Translations under genes and position numbers: made by a program
The notes under the pieces: model-generated
What the model was told of the DNA's origin: nothing
The model's database searches: none
What the model saw: only the letters and a program-made list of their open reading frames with translations
Part shown: piece after piece, positions 43,301 through 54,460 of the stretch
Position numbering within the stretch: the first letter of the stretch is position 1
Layout: each line of letters begins with the position of its first letter
Assembly: GCA_036924085.1 (NCBI GenBank)
Contig: JAVGWX010000019.1
Location: forward strand, 13,616,696-13,680,695
Direction: 5' to 3'
Source of the DNA: Ariolimax columbianus
Taxonomy: Eukaryota; Mollusca; Gastropoda; Stylommatophora; Arionidae
Length of the DNA: 64,000 nucleotides

Positions 43301-43400
43301 CAAGATTTAACCCTCATTGAAAGTAGGCATAGAAACATTCGCCAAGATTTAACCCTCATTGAAAGTAGGCATAGAAACATTCGCCAAGATTTAACCCTCA
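43301..43400 (+). repeat. 42-bp tandem repeat, 2 units plus partial third
   Basis: CAAGATTTAACCCTCATTGA starts at 43301, 43343 and (diverging) 43385. It abuts the 46-bp array. Confidence 0.9.
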
Positions 43401-44560
43401 CTAGAAGCAGTTCCAATGCATTGTCCAATCCTTTTAGTGTGGAAGAGCTAAAAGACGCCTTACGTAAACTAAAAGAAAGGAAATCACCAGATCCGGATAG
43501 TATAACCAAACGGAAGACTCAATCACCTTGCGCATACAGCAATTGACAACCGCAGGAAGATACACAATTGCAGATAGATGATAGATGATGTTCCAAAAAC
43601 ATGAGAGAGGCATATCATAAAGAAAGAAATTGATTTTAAAAAAGGTCACGTGCTATAGACTAATAATGTTCAGCAGATGTATCTGCAAAGAAATTGAAAT
43701 AATGATTAACAGAAGACTAAAATTGTACCCAGTAACATCGAGAAGGCTAATTCCAGAACAAACAAGATTTAAAGAGTGTAGCAGTACATAAGATGAAAAA
43801 GCATTTTTTAGGACGCCTTTCTTCTTCTTCTTCTTCTTCTTCTTCTTCTTCTTCTTCTTCTTCGTACGTTGTCAAACGTCAACCTGTATTTGATCGAAGA
43901 AAGCAGCGGTCATCCTGAGGCTGTCGACACTGCCATAGAGCTTGTCTAGTGTTGCCACTGGTGATGGCCACATGTGCTTTCTCTGGTCCTAATATGTCAG
44001 GCAGTTCAAGAAAAGAAAAGATCCTTTTAATGTGGATATATTTTCTGAAAACCTTCGATATGGAATTAAAAGATGGATTGCAAAGAAATGGCATCAAGGG
44101 GAAAATGAGAAAGTGGATCAAGGCGTTCCTACACAACCGGAAAGCCAGAGTTGCATTGGATGGTTATAACATCACAAACATTCTCCTCAAACAAGGAGTC
44201 CTTCAGTACTTAGTACCGTCTCCCACGTCCGTCACCTGCACCGATGGAAGTGAAAAATGCTCTCCAAAAACACAGAGCAGCATATGACATGATCGAATAA
44301 ATGTACCCCACAGAAACATAGATTCATATATTAACAGTGAAGAATGGAGGCGCAGGAATATATGTTGTGTACCCAGATAAACAAAACGAAACCACTATTT
44401 CATCCACTGAGAAATGATGTTCAAAATACTCGGCTGAAGTGCACGGACTAATTATGGCTGCATAAATTATTAGCCTCACAACAAGCTAATTCCAGCTGTT
44501 TTCCTTATAGATGAAATGTCAGTTCTGTACCTCTTCATGAATGATAAACTGTCAGATATG
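43400..44560 (+). pseudogene. I-like LINE, second family, + strand, interrupted
   Basis: Forward frames carry PFSVEELKDALRKLKERKSP (43430-43490, RT entry), then a degraded IMINRRLKLYPV...RLIPEQ (about 43690-43770). After the scrap at 43815-44008 come GLQRNGIKGKMRKWIKAFL, NRKARVALDGYN and LLKQGV (about 44070-44200). RNase H then begins with KNGGAGIYVVYPDKQNET and YSAEVHGLIMAA (about 44340-44465). The RNase H end is displaced to 45620-46110. Many frameshifts. It appears to be the same family as 320-1440 and 51570-53270. Confidence 0.65.
43815..44008 (-). mobile_element. I-like (GAA)n family scrap F
   Basis: (TTC)14 or so at 43820-43862, then the family 3' end (GTCAAACGTCAACCTGTATT...GAAGAAAGCAGCGGTCATCCTGAGGCTG) up to TCAGGCAGTTC at 44008. 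It is only the last about 145 bp of the element plus tail. It splits the second-family LINE. No target-site duplication found. Confidence 0.88.
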
Positions 44561-44946
44561 TTTTTAATATTGCCTTATCTGAACTGAAAGTTAAAAGACG
44601 GGCAGTGATATAGTGCATAATATGCAGGTGAAAACATACATGTCAGCAAAGCAGGAAAGGAAACAACACGAGAATAAAAAGAACAAACAATCACCTACCA
44701 AATAAAGAAGTCCCTCATCAAAGCCACAAGGAAAGTCAACCAAACGAAAGACAACAATCAGTGGCATTACGGTTCGGAGCAAACGATCCTGTTCCGCATG
44801 TGAACGGAAGATGCAAGATTGATTTGACACTTGTACAAGCTGAAACTAGCCCCATTACTCAGGCGTATGTGGAGAAGAGCAGCACAGACAGACGAACCTA
44901 TCCTACAAGACATGCATATGCTTAGCCAATCGCGTATTGATCTTTG

Positions 44947-44959
44947 GCCCAAGGCGATC
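44947..44959 (+). repeat. Target-site duplication of scrap G, left (GCCCAAGGCGATC)
   Basis: 13 bp, repeated exactly at 45064-45076. Confidence 0.93.
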
Positions 44960-45063
44960 TTCTTCTTCTTCTTCGTACGCTGTCAGACGTCAACTTGAAT
45001 TTGTTCGAAAAAAGCAGTGGTCATCTTGAGGCTGTCGACACTGCCATAGAGCTTGTCTAGTGT
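44960..45063 (-). mobile_element. I-like (GAA)n family scrap G, 104 bp
   Basis: Only the last 85 bp or so of the element plus (GAA)5, flanked by perfect 13-bp target-site duplications. It is an extreme 5' truncation. Confidence 0.93.
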
Positions 45064-45076
45064 GCCCAAGGCGATC
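45064..45076 (+). repeat. Target-site duplication of scrap G, right
   Basis: Exact repeat of 44947-44959. Confidence 0.93.
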
Positions 45077-45619
45077 AATCTCCATACAAATAAGTTTTAA
45101 AGCATTAGAGAACGTTCCACTACAGCAACAGTTATTCAAAGAATATTTGGATTTAATTAGAAAACTGGCGAAAGAGATAATGACGTCGAAGAAAAAAAAG
45201 AAGAAGAAGACGAACAAGAATAATCTGAAATTTTTCAAAATAATACGAAACCTATTTTTATTTTCACCGACAAGATGGCCGTCTCTACAGGAATATGTGT
45301 AAATAGAAGAGATAATATGCAGCTCTGTTCACATTTCTTGCCTGTACTGTACTCATGCGCTGATGAAAATAGTGTGTAAAAGTATACTAGATCAGTGCCC
45401 AGGATGTTCATTAGTACAGCAGGCCATTGTTGTTGAAATTTAGTGACGAGTTAAACTGACGTAAATGTTGCTAGACAACAGCGCTGAAAAAATAAAGGAA
45501 AACATCTTACTTCTTAGAGGATATTCTCAATCAGTTCAAGTGGAATCTCCGCATCGTAGATCGACGGCAATAAATCGCCAACAAACTCGGTCTCTTAACA
45601 ATCTGTTGCTTCAAAAAAG

Positions 45620-46110
45620 CACAGTCTAGTGGATACCAGCCCACTGCAACATTTTAGGCAACACGGAGGCAGACAGACTCGCCAGAGAGGGAGGAATGCT
45701 GCAGCAGAGTGATACAGAAATCACATCCAATGAGCCAAACGCATTCATCAGGGCAACGTACAGTGCAAAATCGAAAAAAGACAACCCTAGCCACATGGAA
45801 AACGATGCCTACCATCAACTCTCCAGGTGAGACCAGGTGATAATTCTTCGGCTACACACAGATCACAACTGACTAAGATGCCATCTGTACAACAAGTTCA
45901 AGATTGGTACTACAGATCTTTATACCTACGGCACAGCCCCCATAAAGGCAGAACATATTTTGCAGTCCCGTCCACTGTAAATGGACAAAAGAAGTAGCAT
46001 TTGGCAACAGCCAGTGTCGTTCCACGAGAAGCTTTACGGAAGCGTACAGAGCCTTGAGTCGAATGCTGCCTTCGTTAGAGTCATTGAAGTTGAGGTCTGA
46101 AGATGAACGA
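45620..46110 (+). pseudogene. RNase H end and cysteine tail, second-family I-like LINE
   Basis: The forward frame shows the last RNase H motif (HCNILGNTEADRLAREGGML), then DNPSHMENDAYHQLS, DQVIILRLHTDHN, LRCHLYNKFKIGTTD and KAEHILQSRPL. The order parallels the (GAA)n family tail (YQLNRREQVVVFRLRTGHNRLR). The zinc-knuckle cysteines are lost (TYGTA for CPCGT). It probably belongs to the element that begins at 43400. Confidence 0.65.
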
Positions 46111-47341
46111 GGAAAAAGAAGCAGTCAGCCAGGCTTTCCGCTGTTCATGTTATCCACACATATGTAGGGTTGCTTACCTCTGGTATTTGTAGTTGACCTT
46201 AATTATTCTTCTGCTGCTACTTCCTTCGACCTGAACTTAGGTTCCTTTTTCTATTACGAAGTCCACCGTTGTTTGTAAGGTTGTGTTAGCTCCGTACATC
46301 TTGTGTCTCCATTTTGTCTCGTCAGTTTTTCTCTCTGTTTTTCTGTGTGAGGGTGCTGATTTGTAGGATGTATTCAACAGTTATGGTGTGCTGATCACAT
46401 AAACCGTCCATGTAGGGTCTGGGCACAAGGTATATGCCTATCTTCTTTGTCGTGTTTTTCCTATTCTAAATTGCTTTCATATATTCTATGTTTTCGTAGT
46501 TATATTATTATAACGAGCACCGCCTTTCTTCTCAAATAGTATGTACCCAGGATGTCTGATATTTACTGCCTCTGCATTCCAGTACATTATGACAAGTGTT
46601 CCTGTCAAAATCTCTCTGTCAGCGTTGCTTGTTCTCCTCCACCGTCTCCTGAATCAACACGACTTTCTAGAGGGACCTCCATTAGGTTACGGTGGTCTCT
46701 ATCGATGCTCCGAAACAGCTGAGAGCACCAAAACTGATTTTATTTAACGGTGAACATCTATGAAACATGTTCATTTGGAATGTGTCTGTTTATTCCCTGA
46801 ATTAAATGTATCTCTAACAGTACCCCTCTTGCCGACGACGTACTTTGCGTGAAAGCTCTTAAGTCAGACCGTGTACATAAAGCATGAGAAACGATTCTCT
46901 CCGTCATGGCCCCGACTGCGTGGCAGATCCTTTACCTGACCCACCAGACCCTGCCCTCTTTTGTTTGATCATTGTAGGGTCCTTGCGGGCCACCTACCTA
47001 CGTAACTTCTTACTTGGTTTTTTGTATCCCTTCCTTTTATTTGGTGCTTGTATAACTGTTCTTGCAATTTCAGTAAATGATTATATTAGTTTTTTGTTTT
47101 GTATTTTGTGTTGTTCCATTCTTACAGCCAATGGACTATTTTATTTTAGCTTTATCTTCCCAATTTATTTGTGTTTATTATCTGGCTTCTTCGGCCATCA
47201 TATTTATGTTTATATCTTCATTCTAAATTGTCCGATATAATGTAAATTATAATCCCTTCTGGATGTGTACGGAATTGTTGTGTGCAGATCGGACAAATCC
47301 TTTATCTCCGTAACTTTTCAAAACGTTTAATCATCGTAGAT
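46111..47341. other. No gene recognised
   Basis: AT-rich, with short open frames but no family I can defend. 46290-46320 on - has a KMYGANTT-like word suggestive of another LINE, too weak to call. Confidence 0.35.
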
Positions 47342-48650
47342 CATCATCATCATGTGGCATGTCCTTGGCAGAACGTGGCTCTCATCACAGCCATTCGATA
47401 GGAACCTCGATCAGCAGCCAGTCTACCCGCCTGCTCCATGTTCATGTTTAGGGTGTCCTTGGTGTCTCGATCAGCAGCCAGTCTACCCGCCTGCTCCATG
47501 TTCATGTTTACGGTGTCCTTGGTGTCTCGATCAGCAGCCAGTCTACCCGCCTGCTCCATGTTCATGTTTAGGGTGTCCTTGGTGTCTCGATCAGCAGCCA
47601 GTCTACCCGCCTGCTCCATGTTCATGTTTAGGGTGTCCTTGGTGTCTCGATCAGCAGCCAGTCTACCCGCCTGCTCCATGTTCATGTTTAGGGTGTCCTT
47701 GGTGTCTTGTGTCCATCGACGCCTTGGTCGACCTCTGTCTTGTCTTCCTGGAACAATGCCTTCCGGAACCGCTTTTTCTAGTCCGTCGTGGCGCTTATTG
47801 TGACCAAAAAAACCTCAGTGTCCGAGACATAACATATCTTATAAGCGGTTCTCTTCGTCATTCAGATTTTGCAGACGTTTTTGTTTGTTATTGTCTTTAC
47901 CAAAGGTATTTTGTGGATACTCCTGTAGCATTTTTTACTCGGAAGTACGATATTCTTTCTAAATATTTGTGTGATGGTCCATGTCTCGCATCCGTTCGTT
48001 GCCACAGGGAATACGCATGTTCTGACGATCTTTAATTGTAATGTTATGTTAGTATTGTGGCACACATGTTGCATACTATTCAGTTTCTGTATCGCTATGG
48101 ACAATCGTCTCCTTATTTCCCTTGCACAGTCCCCATCCTTTTTTTATCAAAGAGCCAATGTGTTCAAAGTAATCCAAGTATACAATTTCTTCAATACCAA
48201 TAATGATCTTGGGTTGGGGTCTGTGTGTGCCTAAGGACATTATCTTTGTTATTTTTATAATCAGGAAAATATTCTGATCTTGACTGCTTTTGTATGGACG
48301 TAAGCAAATGCACCAGGCCCTCAACGCTGTTTGAGAGCGTAACTGTCATCTGCATTTCTTAGTTCTGGAATCGTTTGTTTTCATTTGAAAATGGGTCGAA
48401 ATTAAAATAATTTGTATATATTTTTACCTTTCGCATGACATTTTCCGCGCATATGTTGAATAAGTAGTGGGAAAGGATGCAGCTTTGCCTAACACCTTTT
48501 AGGATCTCAAGCCAGTCAGAGGTGCCTTCGTTTTTTCTGACGCAGCTTGTTGGCCACTGTAAAGTATTTCAATTAAATGTATTAGATGTGTTGCAAAGCC
48601 AATGTCTTTCATTATTTCCCATAGTTGATGACGTTGTACACAGTTAGTTG
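47342..48650 (-). pseudogene. RTE-like LINE, 3' half, with tandem-repeated C-terminus
   Basis: The 3' end (ATG)n on - is at 47342. The C-terminus reads EQAGRLAADRGSYRMAVMRATF and stops after QGHAT, the expected end of RTE proteins. Upstream are five 20-codon repeats, then decayed RT parts: IQKLNSMQHVCHNTNI, LKIVRTCVFPVATNGCETWT (about 48090-47940), DYFEHIGSLIKK, and further 5' motifs around 48600. Frameshifts occur throughout. RNA-binding and catalytic boxes are not intact. Confidence 0.72.
47407..47706. repeat. 60-bp minisatellite, 5 units, in frame in an RTE C-terminus
   Basis: CTCGATCAGCAGCCAGTCTA...GTTTAGGGTGTCCTTGGTGT repeats every 60 bp with almost no variation. On - each unit encodes MEQAGRLAADRDTKDTLNMN. 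The first four residues to AADR match the normal RTE C-terminal motif. Confidence 0.96.
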
Positions 48651-49090
48651 CTCCACAGATCACTATCAGTTATTCATTCAGTGGACCTCCGTCTCATTAC
48701 AATAGAAAAGGAAATGAAACTCCAGACACACTTGCAAAATGTGCTTCTCCACAAACAAACATGAACAATACATATAATGATACTTACCTGACTTACTTAT
48801 GTACTTCTTCCTTTCCCTGCTGATGCTTGAAGCGTAGTGGCATGAAGTAGGTCTCGAACGTCTGCGAGATGTGTTGATGTGGTTGTTGTAAGGACATGCT
48901 GGTATAGGATGTCTTTGATGTTGTCTATCCATTGAACGTAGTCTTCCCCTTGCTCTGAACCAAGATCCTCTACTGTTGTAGGTTTATCTTGCCATCTGAT
49001 CTTGTTTAATTTTCACGAGATGGCCAAATCACTTAACTTGTCTTTTCATGAATGTATTTTTGGGAGGACGTTGTTCCCACACATTTCAGA
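48651..49090 (-). pseudogene. Possible second RTE-like C-terminal fragment
   Basis: A reverse-strand frame has KPTTVEDLGSEQGEDYV...WIDNIKDILYQ, reminiscent of the RTE GRPRTxWxDNIK region. Adjacent frames are weak. Confidence 0.3.
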
Positions 49091-49169
49091 TGTCCTCATT
49101 TCGTATTCTGTCTCTTCTGGTGACGCAGATGACGATTCTCACGCTTCTCAGTTGACAGACAACAAATAA

Positions 49170-49540
49170 AGCCATCACCAGATGAAAATGTGTTCATCAA
49201 TATCCTCACTTCCGAAGTGAAGGCAGCTGCTGTGATACAAGTAAGGAAGAGAAAGTCGCAATCTTTAGACTCAAAACTGGGTTGACTGGACTTCAATATA
49301 TTTACAATAAAATGACGATAGGAACTGATGGTTAGGGGTCTATCTGGTAAGCATAATATTACCGTTAAACACGTCCTACAAAGCTGCACGCTCGCACGAA
49401 ATAGAGAAAGAAATACTGACTTCACGAGACACAATGGAGACAGAAAAGCCTGACTGATTGCAATATCTAGTCAAGAGCCTGTTGGAGATCTATTTACGTC
49501 AACCTGCGATGACGATATCGAACGAATTGAAAGGCAATAA
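49170..49540 (+). pseudogene. Post-RNase H region of an I-like LINE
   Basis: Forward frame KEEKVAIFRLKTGLTGLQYIY, then IGTDG, VKHVLQSCTLARNREKEI and a tail ending ELKGNN. It corresponds to the REQVxxFRLRTGH and EHLLQxC elements of the same protein region. The first zinc-knuckle cysteines are gone. A third family or a strongly diverged copy. Confidence 0.55.
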
Positions 49541-49837
49541 CCTCTAAAACTTTTTTGATAGTTTGTGTATCCATTGCCTAGCAACATCTACGTCTGTGCG
49601 ACTCGTCACGCAACTTCCACAACAATGGCATCGTGTGACATGGACATCCTGAGCACTTAACTCATATACTGTCTTACACCATTTTCATCGGCTCATGAGT
49701 GCAATAAAGGAAGCAATTCTAACATAGCTTCACACTATTTTTACCGTTTACAAATATTCTGGTAGAGACGGCCTTGTTCTTCGGGAAAATAGTAATAGGC
49801 TTCCTAGTATTTTGGATAATTACATTTTTGTTCTTTT

Positions 49838-49880
49838 TTTTTCTTCTTCTTCTTCTTCTTCTTCTTCTTCTTCTTTTTCT
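49838..49880. repeat. (TTC)n microsatellite
   Basis: A run of TTC units. Unlike the other TTC runs, the retrotransposon 3' end does not follow, so I treat it as a plain microsatellite. Confidence 0.85.
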
Positions 49881-49937
49881 GCTTCGTCATTTTCTCGTTC
49901 GCTGCAGTTTTCCAATTATATTCAAGGGATTAGGTAG

Positions 49938-50095
49938 CACAATGTAGTCCAAAGAACGGAATGTGTCGTATCGCAGTCAAGCTGTAAACTAGGACACAAC
50001 GTATTCCGTTCTCTGGACTACATTCTGCTGCTTAACTTAAGCTTTTCAGTGTTTGTTAGTGGGAGATTGAGAATGAACGAAGCCAAGCCAAGCCA
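49938..50095. repeat. Dispersed repeat with imperfect palindrome
   Basis: AATGTAGTCCAAAGAACGGAAT at 49939-49960 is the imperfect inverse of ATTCCGTTCTCTGGACTACATT at 50004-50025, with about 43 bp between. 49971-50095 is repeated at 30193-30325. No protein-coding content. It could be a small non-autonomous element. Confidence 0.7.
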
Positions 50096-50344
50096 AATTT
50101 TCTTTGAGTAAATGTTGCTACAATAGAAAGTTCTCCAAGGCTTCCACATTTCATTGAATGGAGATTGATCTCCTTCTGCCACGCGATTGGCCAAGCTTAT
50201 AAATGTCTTGTAGGATATGTTGGTCTGTCTGTGCTTCTATTCCCCACTTGTACGTGGATGATTGTGCCACTTTCAGCTTGTTCAGTGCTCCGTTCAGGTG
50301 CCATCTCTGCATCGTAGATCGGCTGTAATGTATCTATATTGTAC

Positions 50345-50725
50345 TCTATCTCTGGCCTCAATAGATCTCCAGTGTACTATTATCTCTTGCCTCAATAGAT
50401 CTCCATTCTACTCTATCTCTTGCCTCAATAGATCTCTAGTGTACTCTATCTCTTGCCTCAATAGATCTCTAGTGTACTCTATCTCTTGCCTCAATAGATC
50501 TCCAGTGTACTCTATCTCTTGCCTCAATAGATCTCCATTCTACTCTATCTCTTGCCTCAATAGATCTCTAGTGTACTCTATCTCTTGCCTCAATAGATCT
50601 CCAGTGTACTCTTATCTCTTGCCTCAATAGATCTCCATTCTACTCTATCTCTTGCTTCAATAGATCTCTAGTGTACTCTATCTCTTGCCTCAATAGATCT
50701 CCAGTGTACTCTATCTCATGCCGTA
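50345..50725. repeat. 33-bp minisatellite, about 11-12 units, in an RTE C-terminus
   Basis: TCTTGCCTCAATAGATCTC...AGTGTACTCTA repeats every 33 bp (one 34). On - the unit encodes ARDRVHWRSIE, and the RTE frame at 50733-50961 ends just before it. Units come in two types (CCATTCTA and CTAGTGTA/CCAGTGTA). Confidence 0.95.
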
Positions 50726-50732
50726 ATTGTGC

Positions 50733-51560
50733 AATCTGAGAAGCGTTTTCCAGTCAATTTCCTAATGTTATCCACCCACTTAAAACGTTGTCTGCCTCTT
50801 GAACGACTGTTTTCCATCCTAATCTCTAGTATGGTCATCAACAAGGAGTTATGTCTTGTTATATGACTAAAATAACATAACTGTCTAACCCTGATTTCGG
50901 TCGCTAACTTTCTTTTACCTCCAACATTTCCAATACCTTTAAATTGTTCTTCTCTTTCCAAGAAATGCCATCTAATCTTCTATATACGTACATTTCTAAG
51001 GCTTCAATCCTCTTTTTCAACGTATTATTCACTGTCCATGTTTCTGCGCCATAAAGTAGTGACGAGCATACAAAACACCTGACAATTCTCATTTTTAAAT
51101 TATGATATATCTGTTTGGATGTCAGTATGTGTCGCATGGTGTCGAATACCATCTTGGCCATACCTATTCTCTTCCTGGTGTCTTTTTCACAGCTGCCATC
51201 TTCCTTTATAATATGACATAGATAGTAGACACTCTGTACCTGTTCAAGTAGTTGAGCGTTTATTGTTATCAGCATACGTGGCTACTTGTCACTTTTCTCA
51301 ATTATCATAGTCTTTGTTTTCTTAATGTTAATGTCTAATCCAAACTCTTGACGTATTGTGTATATAGTTGTCACACGCTCCTGTAATTCTTGCTCACTTT
51401 TTGCCATCAAAACTGTATCATCCGATTATCTAAGATTGATCATTGTCACTCCTCCATTGACAAGCCCTGACATCTTGTGCAAGTGTTAAATCAGTACGTT
51501 ACGTTCCGTTCTTGTGCAGAACAAAATTCTTTGCTTCAAACGATCATGGAAGTTATTGTT
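50733..51560 (-). pseudogene. RTE-like LINE, RT end and C-terminus, copy 2
   Basis: On -: degraded YADD neighbourhood at 51430-51400, LDINIKKTKT-like at 51340, VQSVYYLCHIIKEDGSCEKDTRKRI (split by position 51240-51165), LKMRIVRCFVCSSLLYGAETWT and YRRLDGISWKEKN. After a frameshift come ATEIRVRQLCYFSHITRH and RGRQRFKWVDNIRKLTG. This is the canonical RTE C-terminal order. Copy 1 of the duplication contains only the RT part within the window. Confidence 0.8.
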
Positions 51561-51569
51561 GGCTTAATA

Positions 51570-53270
51570 TCTTAAATTATTGGATTGGATGAGGGTCTTC
51601 TTAATTTGGCAGGTGATTGTTTTTAAACAAAAATCTGGCGTTGCTTCCTCCTTTGCTAACTTGTTTGTTTTCGCCCGTCTTGTATCCACTATATCACTAC
51701 CCGACTCTTGGCTTTCAGTTCAGACAACGCTTTTGTTTTATTATCGCTATGCCAATTTTACCATTCATGAGGACTTGCGGAACTGACATTACATCTGTAA
51801 GAACAACAGCCTGCTGGTATTAGCTTGTTGTGCTGCTAATAAATTTTTCAGCAAAAATTAGTGCCTGTACTTCAACCGGGTACTTTCAGCATACAAACAA
51901 TGTGGTTAAACTAATCGTTTGGTTTTCTTTATCTGAGTACACAACATAAATTCCTGCTCCTTTATTCATCACTGTTCTCGTAGCTGATCTGTTAATATAT
52001 GAATTTATGTTTCTGTTGGGTATAGTTTTTGGATCACGTCACATGTTGCTGCTTTCTTTTGGAGAACTTGTTGCTCTCCCATGGCCGTTAGGGGCAGTTA
52101 TGAACGTTTTTATGTTACGAGTTTGTGTTTGTTCTCATGAGACTGGAAGAGGCTTTGGGTTTCGCTCCTTAATAGTGTCTGGTAATGTATTCTTATATAT
52201 TGGTACTCGTTGTTATGACCGACTTACAAAATTGCTTCTCTTCAGTCTGCCACTGGTTGGATCTCTTAATCTGGTCTTTACTTGATGTGCTGTCATTGTA
52301 CTGTGAGTATCGCTGTCTTCGTGTCCCGTGTTTGTGATGCCTCTATATTTCTCCAATGTCGTTTATAAGAGAGATATTCATGGCGCCAGTGGTCACAGTA
52401 ACCTATTCATTTTGTACATTATCTAAGGTTTTAGGTTGTATGACTCCTGCAGAGACCTTTCTGCTTATCCGTAATCCACACTTGGCCAGTATTTTCTTTC
52501 TTAAGCGTTGCAACATTTGCTGAATGGACCAAAAATATTTTGTTTCAAGTAAGTCGTCCACGTCATTCTCTTGTCCAATGTGATCCCCACATACACCAGC
52601 TCATCATCTACTTGTTTCTGTATATATTCCAGTCGGATTTTTCATTTTCCTTGTTTGAAAAAGTGAATTGTGTTGTTGATTATTTCTCAGTGTTGATTTA
52701 AATCTTCAATTTCTCATCATTTGCTGCAATATTGTCTGCTGGTCCTTGTGTCCTCTTATTTGCAATCGTTATGTGTTAAAGACTCCAAGCCACCAAGTCA
52801 TCTGTATATAGAACGGCTCTCATCCCGTGTTATATATTGTGAATGCGGTAGTTGAGGGCAACATATGAGACAGTACTGAGCATTGAATAACTTCGTGTTT
52901 TTCTAGGATTTATATTCTGTTAAACTAATGATTTCCGGTTGTGTAGGAACACCTTGTTCCACTTTCTCGTGCTCCCCTTCATGCCATTCTTTTGTAGTTT
53001 TGTGATTAATCCATCTTTCTATACCTTATCTAAGGTTTTCTGGAAACTTATCCATAATGGAAAAAACACGTCTTCAACAATGCTATATTGTTGTCTGTAC
53101 TGCAATCATCTCTAAACCATGTTTGTTTATGAATTAGTATTTTCTACGTTACTCGGTACAATATCAGTCTTCAACTGACCATCCTCTGTATTATCTTACT
53201 GACACAGTTATAAGCTATATAAACATATACAATATTCCTTCCTACTACACTGTATTGTTAAACATCAACA
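51570..53270 (-). pseudogene. Second-family I-like LINE, RT to RNase H, copy 2
   Basis: From right to left on -: a CVSKIIQRM word (about 53230), FRDDCSTDNN (about 53140), LQKNGMKGSTRKWNKVFLHN in broken frames (about 52980-52930), a YTDDLVAW relative of the FADD box near 52800, then GITLDKKMTW-type sequence near 52610, and RNase H traces down to 51700. The 51570-52680 part is the counterpart of 320-1440. 52690-53740 is absent from copy 1. Confidence 0.5.
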
Positions 53271-53739
53271 CATTTAATACTTTCACATTAGGACTCAAAC
53301 ATGGAAGATTCTAAAAATCTGATTGGATATAAAAATGAAAGCAATTCATTTATTACTAAAGTATTTGTTACAACAATATCAAAAAGAAATCAACTAATCT
53401 AAACATATCAACTATATCTAACACGTGGGATGTAAGCTATTGATGGAACCCCTGAACCTATATGTTCTAGATTCACAGTCATCTATCTTAACTACACACT
53501 TCACTAAACCGTATCTATATTCATTTTGTATTGCAGTTTAATGACTAACTAGCTAACTCGCTGTCTCTGTCGTTCGTGCGGGCCCTCGGTGTTGTGAACA
53601 ATATGTCTATCTCTGGTTGGCTAACCTATGCTGTAAAACAAAATCTTGTCACATGGGTTAGAATGAGTTCCAGGAGAAGGCTTCAGATGCAACTCACTTT
53701 TTGATCAAACATGATTTCCAAACGTTGGGAACGCATACC

Positions 53740-54460
53740 TCTAGTGCCCGTGTTACATCCGTTCTGGGAGATTGTATTCCCCCTGGTGCCCGTGTTACAC
53801 CCGTTCTGGTAGATTGTGTTCTCTCTGGTGCCCGTGTTACACCCGTTCTGGTAGATTGTGTTCCCTCTGGTGCCCGTGTTACACCCGAACTGGGAGATTG
53901 TGTTCCCACTGGTGCTCGTGTTACACCCGTTCTGGCAGATTGTGTTCCCTCTGGTGTTCGTATTACACCCGTTCTAGGAGATTGTGTTCCTTTTGATGCA
54001 CGTGTTGCTCCCGTTCCGGGAGATTGTGTTACCTCTGGGGCCCGTGTTAAACCCGTTCTGGGAGTTTGTGTTCCTTCTGGTGCCCGTGTTACCGTGTTGC
54101 ACCCGTTCCGGGAGATCGTGTTCCCTCTGGTGCCCGTGTTACACCCGTTCTGGGAAATTATGTTTCCTCTGGTTCCTGTGTTACACCCTATCTTGTAGAA
54201 TTGTCCTTCTGGTGCCCGTGTTACACCCGTTCTGGGAGAGTTTTCCTTCTGGTGCCCGTGGTACACCCGTTCTGGGAGCTGGTGTTTCCTCTGGTTCCCG
54301 TGTTACACCCTATCTTGGAGAATTTTCCTTCTGGTGCCCGTGTTACACCCGTTCTGGGAGAGTTGTCCTTCTGGTGCCCGTGTTACACCCGTTCTGGGAG
54401 ATTGTGTTTCCTCTGGTGCCCGTGTTACACCCGTTCTGGGAGATTGTGTTCCCAGAAGGT
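53740..54460. repeat. 42-bp minisatellite, about 17 units, copy 2 only
   Basis: GTGCCCGTGTTACACCCGTT...GGAGATTGTGTTCCCTCTG units of 42 bp, with some shortened variants after 54180. Copy 1 has a single unit at 1447-1490. Because 42 is divisible by 3 and the unit has no stops in most frames, long frames exist on both strands; I do not consider them genes. Confidence 0.93.

Larger units (their letters stand above)
44561..45619 (+). other. Second-family LINE remains, mostly unreadable
   Basis: 44800-45110 (without the scrap at 44960-45063) matches the reverse complement of 50120-50270, for example GCACAGACAGAC...CCTATCCTACAAGACAT, GCCAATCGCG, and AATCTCCAT. The two share an element whose protein I cannot name with confidence. 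The rest shows nothing recognisable. Confidence 0.35.

Noticed and set aside
49838..49880. TTC run as the tail of another (GAA)n element
   Set aside because: No family 3' end sequence (GTCAGAC...CATCCTGAGG) follows it on either side.
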